The notes: generated from the letters alone by a model not told the origin. A stretch of DNA of 64,000 nt from Pseudomonas gingeri (GCF_013385635.1 NZ_JACAPR010000012.1:1-64000), one strand, 5' to 3'. Shown: positions 8,079 to 17,163, numbered from the stretch's first letter. Translations and numbers: made by a program.

Positions 8079-9137
8079 TCAGACGCCTTGACGAACGTCG
8101 GCTGGTAATTCGGCGTTCAGCGTTTGCTCGACATCCAGCCACCAGGCACGGCCACGATGGGGTTGCAGCAGGTTGAATCCCTCGCCCATCTGCGGCGTGG
8201 TGATCGCGACATTCCGCTCCCAGGCCAAGGCCAGAATCCGGTCGAACGGCTCATGCCAGGCATGGAATGCCAGGTCGAACGTACCGTTGTGGATCGGCAG
8301 CAACCAGCGGCCCTTCAGATCCAGGTGAGCCTGCAGGCTCTGTTCAGGCTGCATGTGCACATGGGGCCAGTCGACGTTGTAGGCACCGGTTTCCATCAGG
8401 GTCAGGTCGAACGGCCCATAGTGCTCGCCGATCTGCTTGAAGCCATCGAAATAGCCGCTGTCACCGCTGAAGAAGATCCGCACATCATCGACGATCATCA
8501 CCCAGGACGCCCACAGGGTCTGGTTGTTGTCGAACAGCGTGCGTCCGGAAAAATGCTGCGACGGCGTGGCCGCGAAACGGATGCCGTCGACCGTGGTTTC
8601 CTCCCACCAGTCCAACTGCTGCACCTTCCCGGCGGGAATGCCCCACTTGACCAACTGATCACCCACGCCCAGCGGCGCGAGGAAATGCTCGGTCTTCTCG
8701 GCCAGTTGCAGGACCGTCTTGTAGTCCAGATGGTCGTAGTGATTGTGGGATAGAATCACCGCCTCGATAGGCGGCAGTTCTTCCAGGCTGATCGGCGGCT
8801 GATGGAAACGCTTCGGTCCGGCCCACTGTACCGGCGAGGCGCGCTCGACGAACACCGGGTCGGTCAACCAGAACTTGCCGTGCAACTTGAGCAGCAAGGT
8901 CGAATGGCCGAGGCGAAATACGCTGAAGTCGGGCGCGGCCAACAGTTGCTCACGGCTCAGCGCAGCCACCGGAACGCGACTCGCCGGACGGGTATTGCGC
9001 GGCTTCTGGAAGAGCATTTTCCAGAAGATGCCCAAGGTCTTGCCCAGGCCGCCCTGGGGCGTCGGAGCGAGGTTGCGAAACTGCCCCTGCTCTCGCAAGG
9101 ACGAGGATTTGTCGGAAGTGCGCGAACGAATAGCCAT
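8079..9137 (-). CDS. Metallo-beta-lactamase-fold hydrolase (UlaG/NAPE-PLD-like)
   Basis: A 352-residue protein with the metal-binding motif HNHYDHLD (131-138), later FSGDSGY and a C-terminal PIHNGTFDLA segment, as in the beta-lactamase_2 branch that includes NAPE-hydrolysing phospholipase D and UlaG. The residues support a two-metal hydrolase; the substrate is unknown, and phosphodiester or lactone cleavage is plausible. No obvious signal peptide. It is divergent from a TetR regulator across a palindrome, which suggests repression by that protein. Confidence 0.87.
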   Translation of the reverse strand: MAIRSRTSDKSSSLREQGQFRNLAPTPQGGLGKTLGIFWKMLFQKPRNTRPASRVPVAALSREQLLAAPDFSVFRLGHSTLLLKLHGKFWLTDPVFVERASPVQWAGPKRFHQPPISLEELPPIEAVILSHNHYDHLDYKTVLQLAEKTEHFLAPLGVGDQLVKWGIPAGKVQQLDWWEETTVDGIRFAATPSQHFSGRTLFDNNQTLWASWVMIVDDVRIFFSGDSGYFDGFKQIGEHYGPFDLTLMETGAYNVDWPHVHMQPEQSLQAHLDLKGRWLLPIHNGTFDLAFHAWHEPFDRILALAWERNVAITTPQMGEGFNLLQPHRGRAWWLDVEQTLNAELPADVRQGV

Positions 9138-9238
9138 GTCAGGGTGACTCCCGGGAACCCAGCGCAGTTCCCATGTTCAGTACGGAGTGATCGATGGCCG
9201 CCGCACGCAAGCCTTGATCCGGTGATGTTGCAAAAAAC

Positions 9239-9262
9239 AAACTACACTACACAGTGTAGTTT
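9239..9262. promoter_or_regulatory. Palindromic operator in the hydrolase/TetR intergenic region
   Basis: The 9-base inverted arms AAACTACAC (9239-9247) and GTGTAGTTT (9254-9262) are separated by 6 bases. The site lies ~100 bp upstream of the hydrolase start and ~70 bp upstream of the tetR-like start. Size, symmetry and position are typical of a TetR-dimer operator controlling both genes. The symmetry is seen; the binding partner is inferred. Confidence 0.65.
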
Positions 9263-9334
9263 CTAGCTTGCAACAAAGCGCCCGACAAGTAAACTGCCGA
9301 GTGTAATTTTTATCAACCCTTTTGAAGCCTGCCC

Positions 9335-9949
9335 ATGACTGCTCCCCTGCGCCTGACCGATCGTAAACGCGAAGCCATTATCCAGGCCGCCATCGAGGCC
9401 TTTCGCGCCGACGGTTTCGAGGTCACCAGCATGGACCGGATTGCCGCCATCGCCGGGGTTTCCAAACGCACGGTATACAACCACTTCCCGAGCAAGGAAG
9501 AGCTGTTCGCGGAAATCCTCCACCGACTGTGGGCCAGCAGTGCCGCGCAACTGGATATGTCCTATCACCCGCAGCGGCCGCTGCGTGACCAGTTGCGCGA
9601 CTTGCTGACACTGAAAATGCGCTTGCTCAATGACGGCAACTTCCTCGATCTGGCCCGGGTGGCGATCGCCGCCACCATTCATGCACCCGAGCGCGCGCAG
9701 GATATGGTCTCGCGTCTGGCCGAACGGGAAGAAGGTTTCAAACAGTGGATCCGCGATGCCCAGGCCGACGGCACCTTCAAGGCAGTCGATCCGGAATTTG
9801 CCGCCCAACAGCTTCACGGGTTACTCAAGGCCTTCGCCTTCTGGCCGCAGATCACCCTTGGCCAGCCACCGCTGGATATCCCCACCCAGACCCGCGTCAT
9901 AGAATCGGCGCTGGATCTGTTCCTCGCTGGCTACGAAATCGTCAAATAG
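9335..9949 (+). CDS. TetR-family repressor
   Basis: A 204-residue regulator with an N-terminal TetR HTH (~residues 10-58, including GFEVTSMDRIAAIAGVSKRT and VYNHFPSKEELF) and a C-terminal ligand/dimer domain resembling the AefR-like TetR group. It probably represses the divergent metallo-beta-lactamase-fold gene and itself through the palindrome at 9239-9262, releasing when a hydrophobic effector binds. Effector unknown. Confidence 0.92.
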   Translation: MTAPLRLTDRKREAIIQAAIEAFRADGFEVTSMDRIAAIAGVSKRTVYNHFPSKEELFAEILHRLWASSAAQLDMSYHPQRPLRDQLRDLLTLKMRLLNDGNFLDLARVAIAATIHAPERAQDMVSRLAEREEGFKQWIRDAQADGTFKAVDPEFAAQQLHGLLKAFAFWPQITLGQPPLDIPTQTRVIESALDLFLAGYEIVK

Positions 9950-10118
9950 CCGGCGCAGACGCCTGAATCACCTTCCAGACCTTAGAAATGGCTTGGAAGG
10001 ACACTGATTATTCTTTACGGAATGCTCGACAATATTCATCTTGCTTATCCGATGAACGGCCGTTCCGTGCAGAACACAGCTTTTGTGTTCAGATAAAGAA
10101 AAAGTGGCGCATAGACCT

Positions 10119-11201
10119 ATGGAAATCCAACGTGGCAAAGGCCAGTCGTTTGCCAGACGCATTTACCTACCCCGTACGGTAGGCGTTGGCATCGGTTGTT
10201 TCAGCGTGATCGCCGCAATCGCTCCCCTGTCGATGCCAGCCTGGATCTGGGTCCTGCTGATCATCAATGCCGTGGCCTGGCCGCACCTGGCTTATCGGGT
10301 GGCCCGCCACTCCAGCTACCCCTACCGCACCGAACGACGCAATATCCTGATCGATTCACTGATGGGCGGGTTCTGGGCGGCGACCATGCAGTTCAATCCG
10401 CTGGTCACCGTCAACATGCTCTCGCTGATGACCATGCACAACGTCGCCGCCGGTGGCCCGCGACTGATGGCCCAGGGCGTGGCCGCGCAAGCGCTGGGGA
10501 TCCTGGTGTCCTGGCTGATCTTCACACCTGCGTTCAACCCGGTGACCACTCAACTGCAGATCTATGCCTGCCTGCCAGTGCTGGTCCTGTACCCGATGGT
10601 CATCGGCATGGGTTGCTTCAAGCTCGCGATCAAGCTGGCCGAGCACAAACGCGCCCTGAGCGCCCTGAGCCGTACCGACAGCCTGACCGGCCTGCTCAAT
10701 CACGGCTCCTGGAAAGACCTGCTGCACGTCAAGTTCCACAAATGCCGGCAAGCGCAATGTCGGGCAACGATCGCCGTGATCGACATCGACCACTTCAAGA
10801 ACATCAACGACACCTACGGCCACCTGATCGGCGACAGCGTGCTGCGCCAGTTGAGCCGGGACCTGCGCGCCAACCTGCGTGAACACGACCTGGCCGGGCG
10901 TTATGGCGGTGACGAGTTTTGCGTGATCCTGCCGGACATCTCACTGGACCAGGCCGACGAGGTCATGAATCGCCTGCGCGAGGTGTTCAGCAACTATCGC
11001 AGCGAAGAAGTGCCGGAGCTGCGGGTCACCCTGAGTATCGGCCTGGCGCCCTGCCGCGCGGACTTCAAGGATGCCGGCGCGTGGCTGAACGAAGCCGACA
11101 AGGCGCTCTACATGGCCAAGAACACCGGGCGCAACAAGGTCAGCAGTGCCGACGACGCGAGCGCCGAGCCCTCCAGCGAGTTCCTCGCCAACTCCGCCTG
11201 A
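10119..11201 (+). CDS. MASE2-GGDEF diguanylate cyclase
   Basis: A 360-residue inner-membrane protein. The first ~190 residues hold several membrane segments of the MASE2 sensor type, as in AdrA/DgcC. The C-terminal GGDEF domain has an intact active-site GGDEF (263-267) and an inhibitory-site REHD (254-257) at the canonical five-residue distance, so it should make c-di-GMP and be product-inhibited. The ATG at 10119 was chosen over an upstream TTG because it starts just before the first hydrophobic segment. The BdlA-like receptor downstream suggests linked control of biofilm formation and dispersal. Confidence 0.92.
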   Translation: MEIQRGKGQSFARRIYLPRTVGVGIGCFSVIAAIAPLSMPAWIWVLLIINAVAWPHLAYRVARHSSYPYRTERRNILIDSLMGGFWAATMQFNPLVTVNMLSLMTMHNVAAGGPRLMAQGVAAQALGILVSWLIFTPAFNPVTTQLQIYACLPVLVLYPMVIGMGCFKLAIKLAEHKRALSALSRTDSLTGLLNHGSWKDLLHVKFHKCRQAQCRATIAVIDIDHFKNINDTYGHLIGDSVLRQLSRDLRANLREHDLAGRYGGDEFCVILPDISLDQADEVMNRLREVFSNYRSEEVPELRVTLSIGLAPCRADFKDAGAWLNEADKALYMAKNTGRNKVSSADDASAEPSSEFLANSA

Positions 11202-11240
11202 CGCCCGTTCACCTTGGACAAAAAGCCGTACGGCGGATTT

Positions 11241-11269
11241 TTGTACAACTCCAGGCCGTTTTGTATAAC
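11241..11269 (+). promoter_or_regulatory. Predicted sigma-70 promoter of the BdlA-like gene
   Basis: TTGTAC (11241-11246), exactly 17 bases, TATAAC (11264-11269), followed by a leader of about 110 bases to the start at 11384. The -10 matches consensus at five of six positions and the -35 at four of six. Confidence 0.5.
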
Positions 11270-11383
11270 GATAGGGGCAAAGTGCCACCTACGGAACGCT
11301 GGCAACCGGTCCCCTTTCCCACAGGGTGAATCGGGCCTCGACAGGGATCGACCCCAACGTTATCCCTTCTCCGAGCGAACGCC

Positions 11384-12700
11384 ATGTTTTTTGCCGCGCA
11401 CAAGAAAGCCCTGCAGACCCTGCAACAGACCATCGATCAACAAGCCCACCTGCTCGCCGCCATCGACCGTTCCATGGCCGTCATCGAATTCGACCTCAAC
11501 GGCACGGTCCTGCGGGTCAACGATAATTTCCTCAAGACCACCGGCTATCGCCAGGAGCAGGTCCTTGGCCAACCCCATCGCCTGTTCTGCACACCGGCCT
11601 ACGCCCGCGGCACCGAATACAACCAGCTCTGGTCGCGCCTGAAAGCCGGGCAGTTCGAGGCTGGTACTTTCGAGCGCGTCGCGGCCGATGGCCGCAATAT
11701 CTGGCTGGAAGCCAGCTACAACCCGATTCGCGATGAAAACGGCAGTGTGGTGAAAATCGTCAAGTACGCGCTGGACGTGACCATCAAGATGCAGCAGGAA
11801 AGCGAAGCCAACGGCAAGTTGCAGGCCATCGACCGGGCCATGGCCGCCATCGAGTTCACCCCCGACGGCACGGTGATCTGCGCCAACCAGAACTTCCTCA
11901 ACCTGATGGGCTACAGCCAGGCCGAAATCCAGGGCAAGAACCACCGGGTCTTCTGTACGCCGGCCACCGTCGGCAGCAGCGACTACCAGGACTTCTGGCG
12001 TCGTCTGAACCAGGGTGAATTCTTCAGCGGCCAGTTCGAACGCGTGACCAAGCGCGGCCAGACCGTGTGGCTGGAGGCCAGCTACAACCCGGTGTACGAC
12101 GCCAGCGGCAGGTTGTGCAAAGTGGTCAAGTTCGCCTCTGACGTGACCCAGCGGGTCGAAAAGCACGCTCAGGACGCCATGAGCGCGAGCGAGGCTTATC
12201 ACATCTCGGTCGAGACCCGCAAAGTCGCCGAACAAGGCACCGGGGTGATCCAGCAGGCCGCCACCGAGATGCGCGAGATCGCCTCGAACATCGAGGCTTC
12301 CTCCGCGCTGATCGCCAAGCTGGGCGAGCGCTCGGAGCAGATTACCGCCATCGTCAACACCATTCGCGGGATTGCCGACCAGACCAACCTGCTGGCCCTG
12401 AATGCCGCGATCGAAGCGGCACGGGCCGGCGAGCAGGGGCGTGGGTTTGCCGTGGTCGCCGATGAAGTGCGCTTGCTGGCGGCCCGCACCAGCGGTTCGA
12501 CCGCCGAGATTTCCAGCATGATCGACATGATCCAGAACGAAACCCAGCAGGCCATCCACAGCATGAACGGCACCCGTGACCGGGCGGCCAAGGGCGTCGG
12601 CCTGGCGGACGAGGCCGGCACGGTGATCCTGCAGATCCGCGACGGTGCCAGCAATGCCGTGCAGGCGGTCAGCATGTTCGCCAACGACAAGGGACATTGA
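11384..12700 (+). CDS. BdlA-like PAS-PAS methyl-accepting chemotaxis protein
   Basis: A 438-residue cytoplasmic receptor without membrane segments. Two tandem PAS domains (~residues 20-135 and 142-257) each end in the WLEASYNP...VVK(Y/F)A motif. A short MCP signalling domain follows with the conserved hairpin core (DQTNLLALNAAIEAARAGE). This is the architecture of P. aeruginosa BdlA, which senses cues and triggers biofilm dispersal with c-di-GMP enzymes. Its place directly after a diguanylate cyclase fits that role. A paralogue lies at 46025-47344. The exact signal is unknown. Confidence 0.88.
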   Translation: MFFAAHKKALQTLQQTIDQQAHLLAAIDRSMAVIEFDLNGTVLRVNDNFLKTTGYRQEQVLGQPHRLFCTPAYARGTEYNQLWSRLKAGQFEAGTFERVAADGRNIWLEASYNPIRDENGSVVKIVKYALDVTIKMQQESEANGKLQAIDRAMAAIEFTPDGTVICANQNFLNLMGYSQAEIQGKNHRVFCTPATVGSSDYQDFWRRLNQGEFFSGQFERVTKRGQTVWLEASYNPVYDASGRLCKVVKFASDVTQRVEKHAQDAMSASEAYHISVETRKVAEQGTGVIQQAATEMREIASNIEASSALIAKLGERSEQITAIVNTIRGIADQTNLLALNAAIEAARAGEQGRGFAVVADEVRLLAARTSGSTAEISSMIDMIQNETQQAIHSMNGTRDRAAKGVGLADEAGTVILQIRDGASNAVQAVSMFANDKGH

Positions 12701-12781
12701 TGAAGAAACGCCAGGGTGGGCACTTGCCACGGTGCGACAGGTCTATAGTGAGCCCTGATTCCATGCCTTGAAGAGTGCCCC

Positions 12782-13309
12782 ATGACCGCCGATACAGTCG
12801 AAGTAAAAGCTGAAGAAAAAGTCGATCACCTGCGCTTCCATCGCCCCCACGCACACCTGGGCCCGACCTTTGGCAATGACAGCTTTGCGTTGAAGGCCGA
12901 AGCCTTTGCGCGCTTCTTCGGCACACCGACCTTTCTCGGCGCCCAGACCCTGATCGTGGTGCTCTGGGTGGTGCTCAACATCACCGGCATCACCCACTTC
13001 GACGTCTACCCGTTCATCCTCCTGAACCTCGCCTTCAGCCTGCAATCGGCCTATGCCGCGCCGCTGATCCTGCTGGCCCAGACGCGCCAGGCCGCCCGCG
13101 ACAAGGCCCAGTCCGATGCCGACGCCCAGCACCGCGAAGCCCTGGCCATCGCCAACACCGAGCGCCAGGCGGCTGCCGCGCAAAACACTGCGCAACTGAT
13201 GGAACTGCTGGAGCAGAACACCCGCCTGACGGAAATGACCAAGCAACTGACCGAGCGCATCGAGAACCTGACCTCGGAAATGCACGAGCATTTCGTGCGC
13301 AAGCCCTGA
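12782..13309 (+). CDS. DUF1003 membrane protein
   Basis: A 175-residue inner-membrane protein of the DUF1003 family. It has two adjacent hydrophobic segments (~residues 57-75 and 81-100; LGAQTLIVVLWVVLNITGI and PFILLNLAFSLQSAYAAPLI) followed by a long charged helix (~105-165) likely to form a coiled coil in the cytoplasm. No biochemical function is established for the family to my knowledge. It starts 81 bp after the chemoreceptor gene. Confidence 0.85.
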   Translation: MTADTVEVKAEEKVDHLRFHRPHAHLGPTFGNDSFALKAEAFARFFGTPTFLGAQTLIVVLWVVLNITGITHFDVYPFILLNLAFSLQSAYAAPLILLAQTRQAARDKAQSDADAQHREALAIANTERQAAAAQNTAQLMELLEQNTRLTEMTKQLTERIENLTSEMHEHFVRKP

Positions 13310-13319
13310 GGACAGACGG

Positions 13320-14201
13320 TTAGAGACTGATTGACCGGGCCAGTTCGTCGAACAGCGTGACCACCGAGCGCAAGGCGCGGCAATCCGGGCGGGTCAGCAG
13401 CCACAAGGCCGATTCGTGACAGGATACGGACCCGTCCAACACACGCATGCCCTGCGCTTCGTTGATCATGAAGCCCGGCAACACCGCGACCCCCAATCCG
13501 GCCCGTGCCAGTTCGGCCACCGACAATATGCTGTTGCAGCGGTAAGCCGGGCGCACGCCGGGCAAGTGCTGGCGACGCCAGGTGACGGTCGGATGATCGG
13601 GCAGTGAGTCATCCGGCGCGATCCACGCCAGCCGCTGCAGATCCTCATGGCCGGCGGCCTGTAGATAGGCGGCGCTGCCACACACGCGATAGCTCACCGG
13701 CCCGAGGCAGCGTCCCACCAGATGCTCCGGCGGGGAAGTCGTCAGGCGCACGGCGATATCCGCGTCACGTCGGCTCAGGTTGGCGAAATCGTTGGACGTG
13801 CTCAGTTCCAGGGTCAGCGCCGGGTAAGCCGGCATGAACCGCGCCAATGCCGGCAGCAGCAGGCTCTGCAACACCGAATCGGTACAGGTCAGGCGCACCG
13901 TCCCGCTGATCACCTCGCCGCCCTGCTCGATACTGATACACGCCGCCTCCAGCGCCTGTTCGGCACGCTCCGCCTGCTCCGCGAGGGATTGCGCCAGGCT
14001 GCCGGGCAGATAACCGGCCCGACTCTTCTCGAACAGGGTCTGGCCCAGGGCCGCTTCCAACCGCCGCACCGAACGGAACACCGTCGACACGTCAACCTTG
14101 AGCAACCCGGCTGCCCGCGCCAGGGAACGGCCCCGCACCAGCGCGAGAATCAGGGACAGGTCGGCATGCTCCAATCGATAGTGCATCGGTGCATTGTTCA
14201 T
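13320..14201 (-). CDS. LysR-family transcriptional regulator
   Basis: A 293-residue LTTR with an N-terminal winged HTH (~residues 10-68, GRSLARAAGLLKVDVSTVFRS) and a C-terminal substrate-binding domain. It is divergent from the amidotransferase-like gene at 14280 with 78 bp between the starts, so it probably regulates that gene. The inducer is unknown. Confidence 0.92.
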   Translation of the reverse strand: MNNAPMHYRLEHADLSLILALVRGRSLARAAGLLKVDVSTVFRSVRRLEAALGQTLFEKSRAGYLPGSLAQSLAEQAERAEQALEAACISIEQGGEVISGTVRLTCTDSVLQSLLLPALARFMPAYPALTLELSTSNDFANLSRRDADIAVRLTTSPPEHLVGRCLGPVSYRVCGSAAYLQAAGHEDLQRLAWIAPDDSLPDHPTVTWRRQHLPGVRPAYRCNSILSVAELARAGLGVAVLPGFMINEAQGMRVLDGSVSCHESALWLLTRPDCRALRSVVTLFDELARSISL

Positions 14202-14279
14202 TTGGGTAAATGCCTATATTGAATGCGCTGACGCCACCTTATAGTCACCTTCAGGAATCAACAAGCCAGAGGGACGCTC

Positions 14280-14990
14280 ATGTCCGTTCAACCTCGTCTG
14301 CGCATTGCCCTGGTCGGCGATCACGATCCGCAGGTCACGGCCCACCAGGCCATACCCATAGCGCTGCAACTGGCCGCCGAAGCCGTCGACTTGACGGTGC
14401 AAGCGCACTGGCTGGCAACCGACAGTATCGATGCGCAGACCGATCTCTCGGCCTTCGACGGTTTCTGGTGCGTCCCGGCCAGCCCGTACCGCAGCCTCGA
14501 AGGTGCATTGCGGGTGATCCGCCATGCCCGCGAACAGCAACACCCCTACCTCGGCACCTGTGCCGGTTTCCAGTATGCAATTCTCGAATATGCCCGCCAT
14601 GTACTTGGCTGGGCCGACGCAGAACATGGCGAAGAAGCACCGGACTCGCCGTGTACGGTCATCTCACCGCTGAGCTGCTCGCTGGTGGAAGCCAACGGCA
14701 GCATCAATTTGCTCGAAGCTACACGTATCGCCAAGGCCTACGGCAGCCCGCGAACCCATGAGGGTTACCACTGCCGCTACGGCATCAACCCCGCCTTCGA
14801 GACCGCCCTGCTCGACGGTGATTTGCAGGCCAGCGGTCACGACGATCAGGGCGATCTGCGCGCGGTCGAGCTCAAGCGTCATCCGTTTTTTGTCGCGACG
14901 CTGTTCCAACCGGAACGGGCAGCGCTGCAAGGCAAGGTCCCGCCGCTGGTCAGCGCCTTCCTCACGGCCTGCATCAACCAGCGGCAATAG
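14280..14990 (+). CDS. Glutamine-amidotransferase-like protein related to the CTP synthase C-terminus
   Basis: A 236-residue stand-alone class-I amidotransferase-like protein resembling the CTP synthase C-terminal (glutaminase) half. The nucleophile elbow is present (LGTCAGFQ, Cys94), but the usual FHPE histidine is replaced: the sequence reads LFQPE (Gln210, Glu212). Classical glutaminase activity is therefore doubtful. It resembles the group named CTP synthase C-terminal region-related (seleno)protein, here with Cys at the elbow. No synthase domain accompanies it. The divergent LysR gene is the likely regulator. Confidence 0.75.
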   Translation: MSVQPRLRIALVGDHDPQVTAHQAIPIALQLAAEAVDLTVQAHWLATDSIDAQTDLSAFDGFWCVPASPYRSLEGALRVIRHAREQQHPYLGTCAGFQYAILEYARHVLGWADAEHGEEAPDSPCTVISPLSCSLVEANGSINLLEATRIAKAYGSPRTHEGYHCRYGINPAFETALLDGDLQASGHDDQGDLRAVELKRHPFFVATLFQPERAALQGKVPPLVSAFLTACINQRQ

Positions 14991-15006
14991 CCGGCGTGGC
15001 GCTGCG

Positions 15007-15333
15007 TCAGGTATTCAACACCCGGCGCAACGCGACAATCTGCGGAATCTCCACCCGCCGCATATATACCCGCAGCGGCTCGGTGATCTGAATCCGGTCG
15101 TCGATATTCTGGTCCAGCAGCAGTTGGATCCTTTCCCGGGCAAGGCACATCGTCTTCTCCCCGGCCGGCAGCCAGACGAATTCGCAGGCCGGGATGATGG
15201 CGTCATCCGCCACATCCATGCCGAAGGCATCTTCACTGAAACGTACGAGGTACTGGCCGGTCTTGCGATTCAGGCCGACAAAACCCTGGAGCTGGTCGGC
15301 GGCCTGGCAGATGAGTTCAGAGGTGATGCGCAT
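15007..15333 (-). CDS. Conserved hypothetical protein
   Basis: A 108-residue soluble protein beginning MRITSELICQAADQLQGFVG. I recognise no domain. The start at 15333 is preceded by GTGAGGTTTACC; a longer frame upstream has poor composition and no ribosome site. It contains one Cys in the LPAGEKTMCLARERIQLLL region and a basic C-terminus. It is convergent with the amidotransferase-like gene (16 bp between the two stops). Function unknown. Confidence 0.65.
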   Translation of the reverse strand: MRITSELICQAADQLQGFVGLNRKTGQYLVRFSEDAFGMDVADDAIIPACEFVWLPAGEKTMCLARERIQLLLDQNIDDRIQITEPLRVYMRRVEIPQIVALRRVLNT

Positions 15334-15561
15334 GGTAAACCTCACTGGCGAGCCGGAAGGCTCATGGGTCGGTGGTTTACACACAAGGCAGGCAGCGCGT
15401 TTCCCTCTGCCGGGGAAACTGCGACTCAAGCGTACTGCAGATTCCATCACGATTGCGCCCGAAAAAAACGACACATGTCAGCTTTATGTCGGTTTCGCGA
15501 TAGCACTTGAAGCATTCAGTTGTTAAAAGGAGTTCCCCCGTCTCCACGAAAGGAATTCGAA

Positions 15562-16686
15562 ATGCCCGTTACCTTCAGCAAAAGCACCCTGATCGTGAGC
15601 CTGTTGCTGGCCATGGGCCTGAGCACCGCGCAGGCCAACACGGCTTCGGCCAACGTCGCCGCCGCCCACGGTATCCCGCATCCGGCCGTGATCGCCCACC
15701 GTGGCGCCTCGTTCGATGCTCCCGAGTCCACCGCAGCGTCCTACACCCTGGCTCGCGACCTGGGTGCCGACTACCTGGAAATGGACCTGCAACGCAGCAA
15801 GGACGGCGTGATCTTCGCCTTGCACGACAACAACCTGTCGCGTACCACCGACGTCGCCAGCAAGTTTCCCGAGCGCAAGGACAGCCCGGCCAACGAGTTC
15901 ACCTGGGCCGAGTTGCAGACGCTGGACGCCGGCAGCTGGTTCAACAAGGCCTATCCGGAGCGTGCCCGCCCGGCCTATGTCGGCCTGAAGATCCTCAGCC
16001 TGGACCAGATCATCGATATCGCCCAGGCCAACCCGAAACACCAGCCGGGTCTGTACATCGAGACCAAGGAGCCCAAGCAGTTCCCCGGTATCGAACATGA
16101 TCTGAAGAACAAGCTGCAGGAACGCGGCCTGCTCAGCGCAAGCAAGGTGGTCTCCAAGGAACAGCCCCAGGTCGGCCAGGGCAAAGGCAAGGTGATCCTG
16201 CAGACCTTCGAGAAGAGCAGCCTGGAACTGCTGCAGAAGGAAATGCCGGACACGCCGAAAATCCTCCTGCTTTGGGTCGGTGAAGGCAGCATCGAACCGA
16301 AGTCGAAGGTCAGTTTCGCCGACTCCGGCGAGAAGACCAAGGCCGCCTACTACGCCAGGCAGGAACCCAAGGACAAGGCCGAGTTCGAGCACTGGATCGA
16401 CTACGCCAAGGCCCAGGGCGCCATCGGTACCGGCCCGTCGGCGGAGTTGACCCAGGGTGGCGACCAGAGCTATTCGGACCTGGTCAAGCCGTGGATGAAC
16501 AAGTACACCCACGACAAAGGCCTGCTGGTGCACGTCTATACCGTCGACGAGCCGCAGGATTTCAAGAAGGTCCTCGACGCCGGCGTCGACGGCATCTTCA
16601 CCAACCGCGCTTCGGAGCTGCTGAAGTACTTCAAGCGCGCGTCACCGAAGAGCGTGCCGCAAATCCTCGAGGCCAACGGCTACTGA
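15562..16686 (+). CDS. glpQ: Periplasmic glycerophosphodiester phosphodiesterase
   Basis: A 374-residue enzyme with a signal peptide (residues ~1-26, ending STAQA). It hydrolyses glycerophosphodiesters to glycerol-3-phosphate and an alcohol in the periplasm. GDPD motifs are clear: AHRGAS near the N-terminus, then EMDLQRSKDG and ALHDNNLSRTT, and a C-terminal VYTVDEPQDF...GVDGIFTN. The start at 15562 follows AAGGAA. Single-gene unit; a phosphate or carbon supply role is expected. Confidence 0.93.
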   Translation: MPVTFSKSTLIVSLLLAMGLSTAQANTASANVAAAHGIPHPAVIAHRGASFDAPESTAASYTLARDLGADYLEMDLQRSKDGVIFALHDNNLSRTTDVASKFPERKDSPANEFTWAELQTLDAGSWFNKAYPERARPAYVGLKILSLDQIIDIAQANPKHQPGLYIETKEPKQFPGIEHDLKNKLQERGLLSASKVVSKEQPQVGQGKGKVILQTFEKSSLELLQKEMPDTPKILLLWVGEGSIEPKSKVSFADSGEKTKAAYYARQEPKDKAEFEHWIDYAKAQGAIGTGPSAELTQGGDQSYSDLVKPWMNKYTHDKGLLVHVYTVDEPQDFKKVLDAGVDGIFTNRASELLKYFKRASPKSVPQILEANGY

Positions 16687-16801
16687 GCCAGCGCAACGCA
16701 TGGACCGGTGCCCTGGGCGCCGGTTTCCAGGATTAAGGATGAATTAAGTTGCAGCACCTAAGCTGATCCCACTGAAGTCATTCACTCAAGGGATCTTCCA
16801 G

Positions 16802-17110
16802 ATGAAACCATTTACCACACTGCTGACCGCCACCGCCCTGACCCTCGCCGCCGGTTTCGCCCAGGCCGACGTTCGTCCGGACCACATTCCCGGGCTGCTC
16901 AAGTCCGGCGCCATCGCCGATTTCGAGAAGCTCAACCAGGCCGCCCTGGCCAAGCATCCCGGTGCCACCATCACCGACACCGAACTGGACCACGCCGCCG
17001 GCGGCGGTTATGTCTATGAGGTCGAACTGACTGGCACCGACAGCGTGAAATGGGAAGTCAAGCTCGACGCCAAGACCGCCGCTTTCCAGAGTGAAAAGAA
17101 AGACACGTGA
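16802..17110 (+). CDS. Small exported PepSY-like protein
   Basis: A 102-residue protein with a signal peptide (1-22, ending GFAQA). The mature part has a PepSY-like pattern: a helix (FEKLNQAALAKHPGATI) followed by strands (YVYEVELTG, VKWEVKLDA). PepSY proteins are periplasmic and often modulate peptidases or bind cations. It has its own strong terminator. Function beyond the domain is unknown. Confidence 0.8.
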   Translation: MKPFTTLLTATALTLAAGFAQADVRPDHIPGLLKSGAIADFEKLNQAALAKHPGATITDTELDHAAGGGYVYEVELTGTDSVKWEVKLDAKTAAFQSEKKDT

Positions 17111-17125
17111 TCCACCCGCCTACGC

Positions 17126-17163
17126 AAAAACCGCGCCCTCAACCCTGAGGGCGCGGTTTTTTT
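17126..17163 (+). terminator. Rho-independent terminator after the PepSY-like gene
   Basis: A G+C-rich stem (ccgcgccctca / tgagggcgcgg) with a 4-base loop, flanked by an A run on the left and seven Ts on the right. It can work in both directions, so it may also end the convergent porin gene at 17203. Confidence 0.93.

Noticed and set aside
9269..9296. TTGCAA / TAAACT as promoter of the TetR gene
   Set aside because: Spacing (16) is acceptable but both hexamers are weak and other candidates exist in the same region.
11360..12730. A 456-codon minus-strand frame opposite the first BdlA-like gene
   Set aside because: Shadow frame; the PAS and MCP motifs are all on the plus strand.
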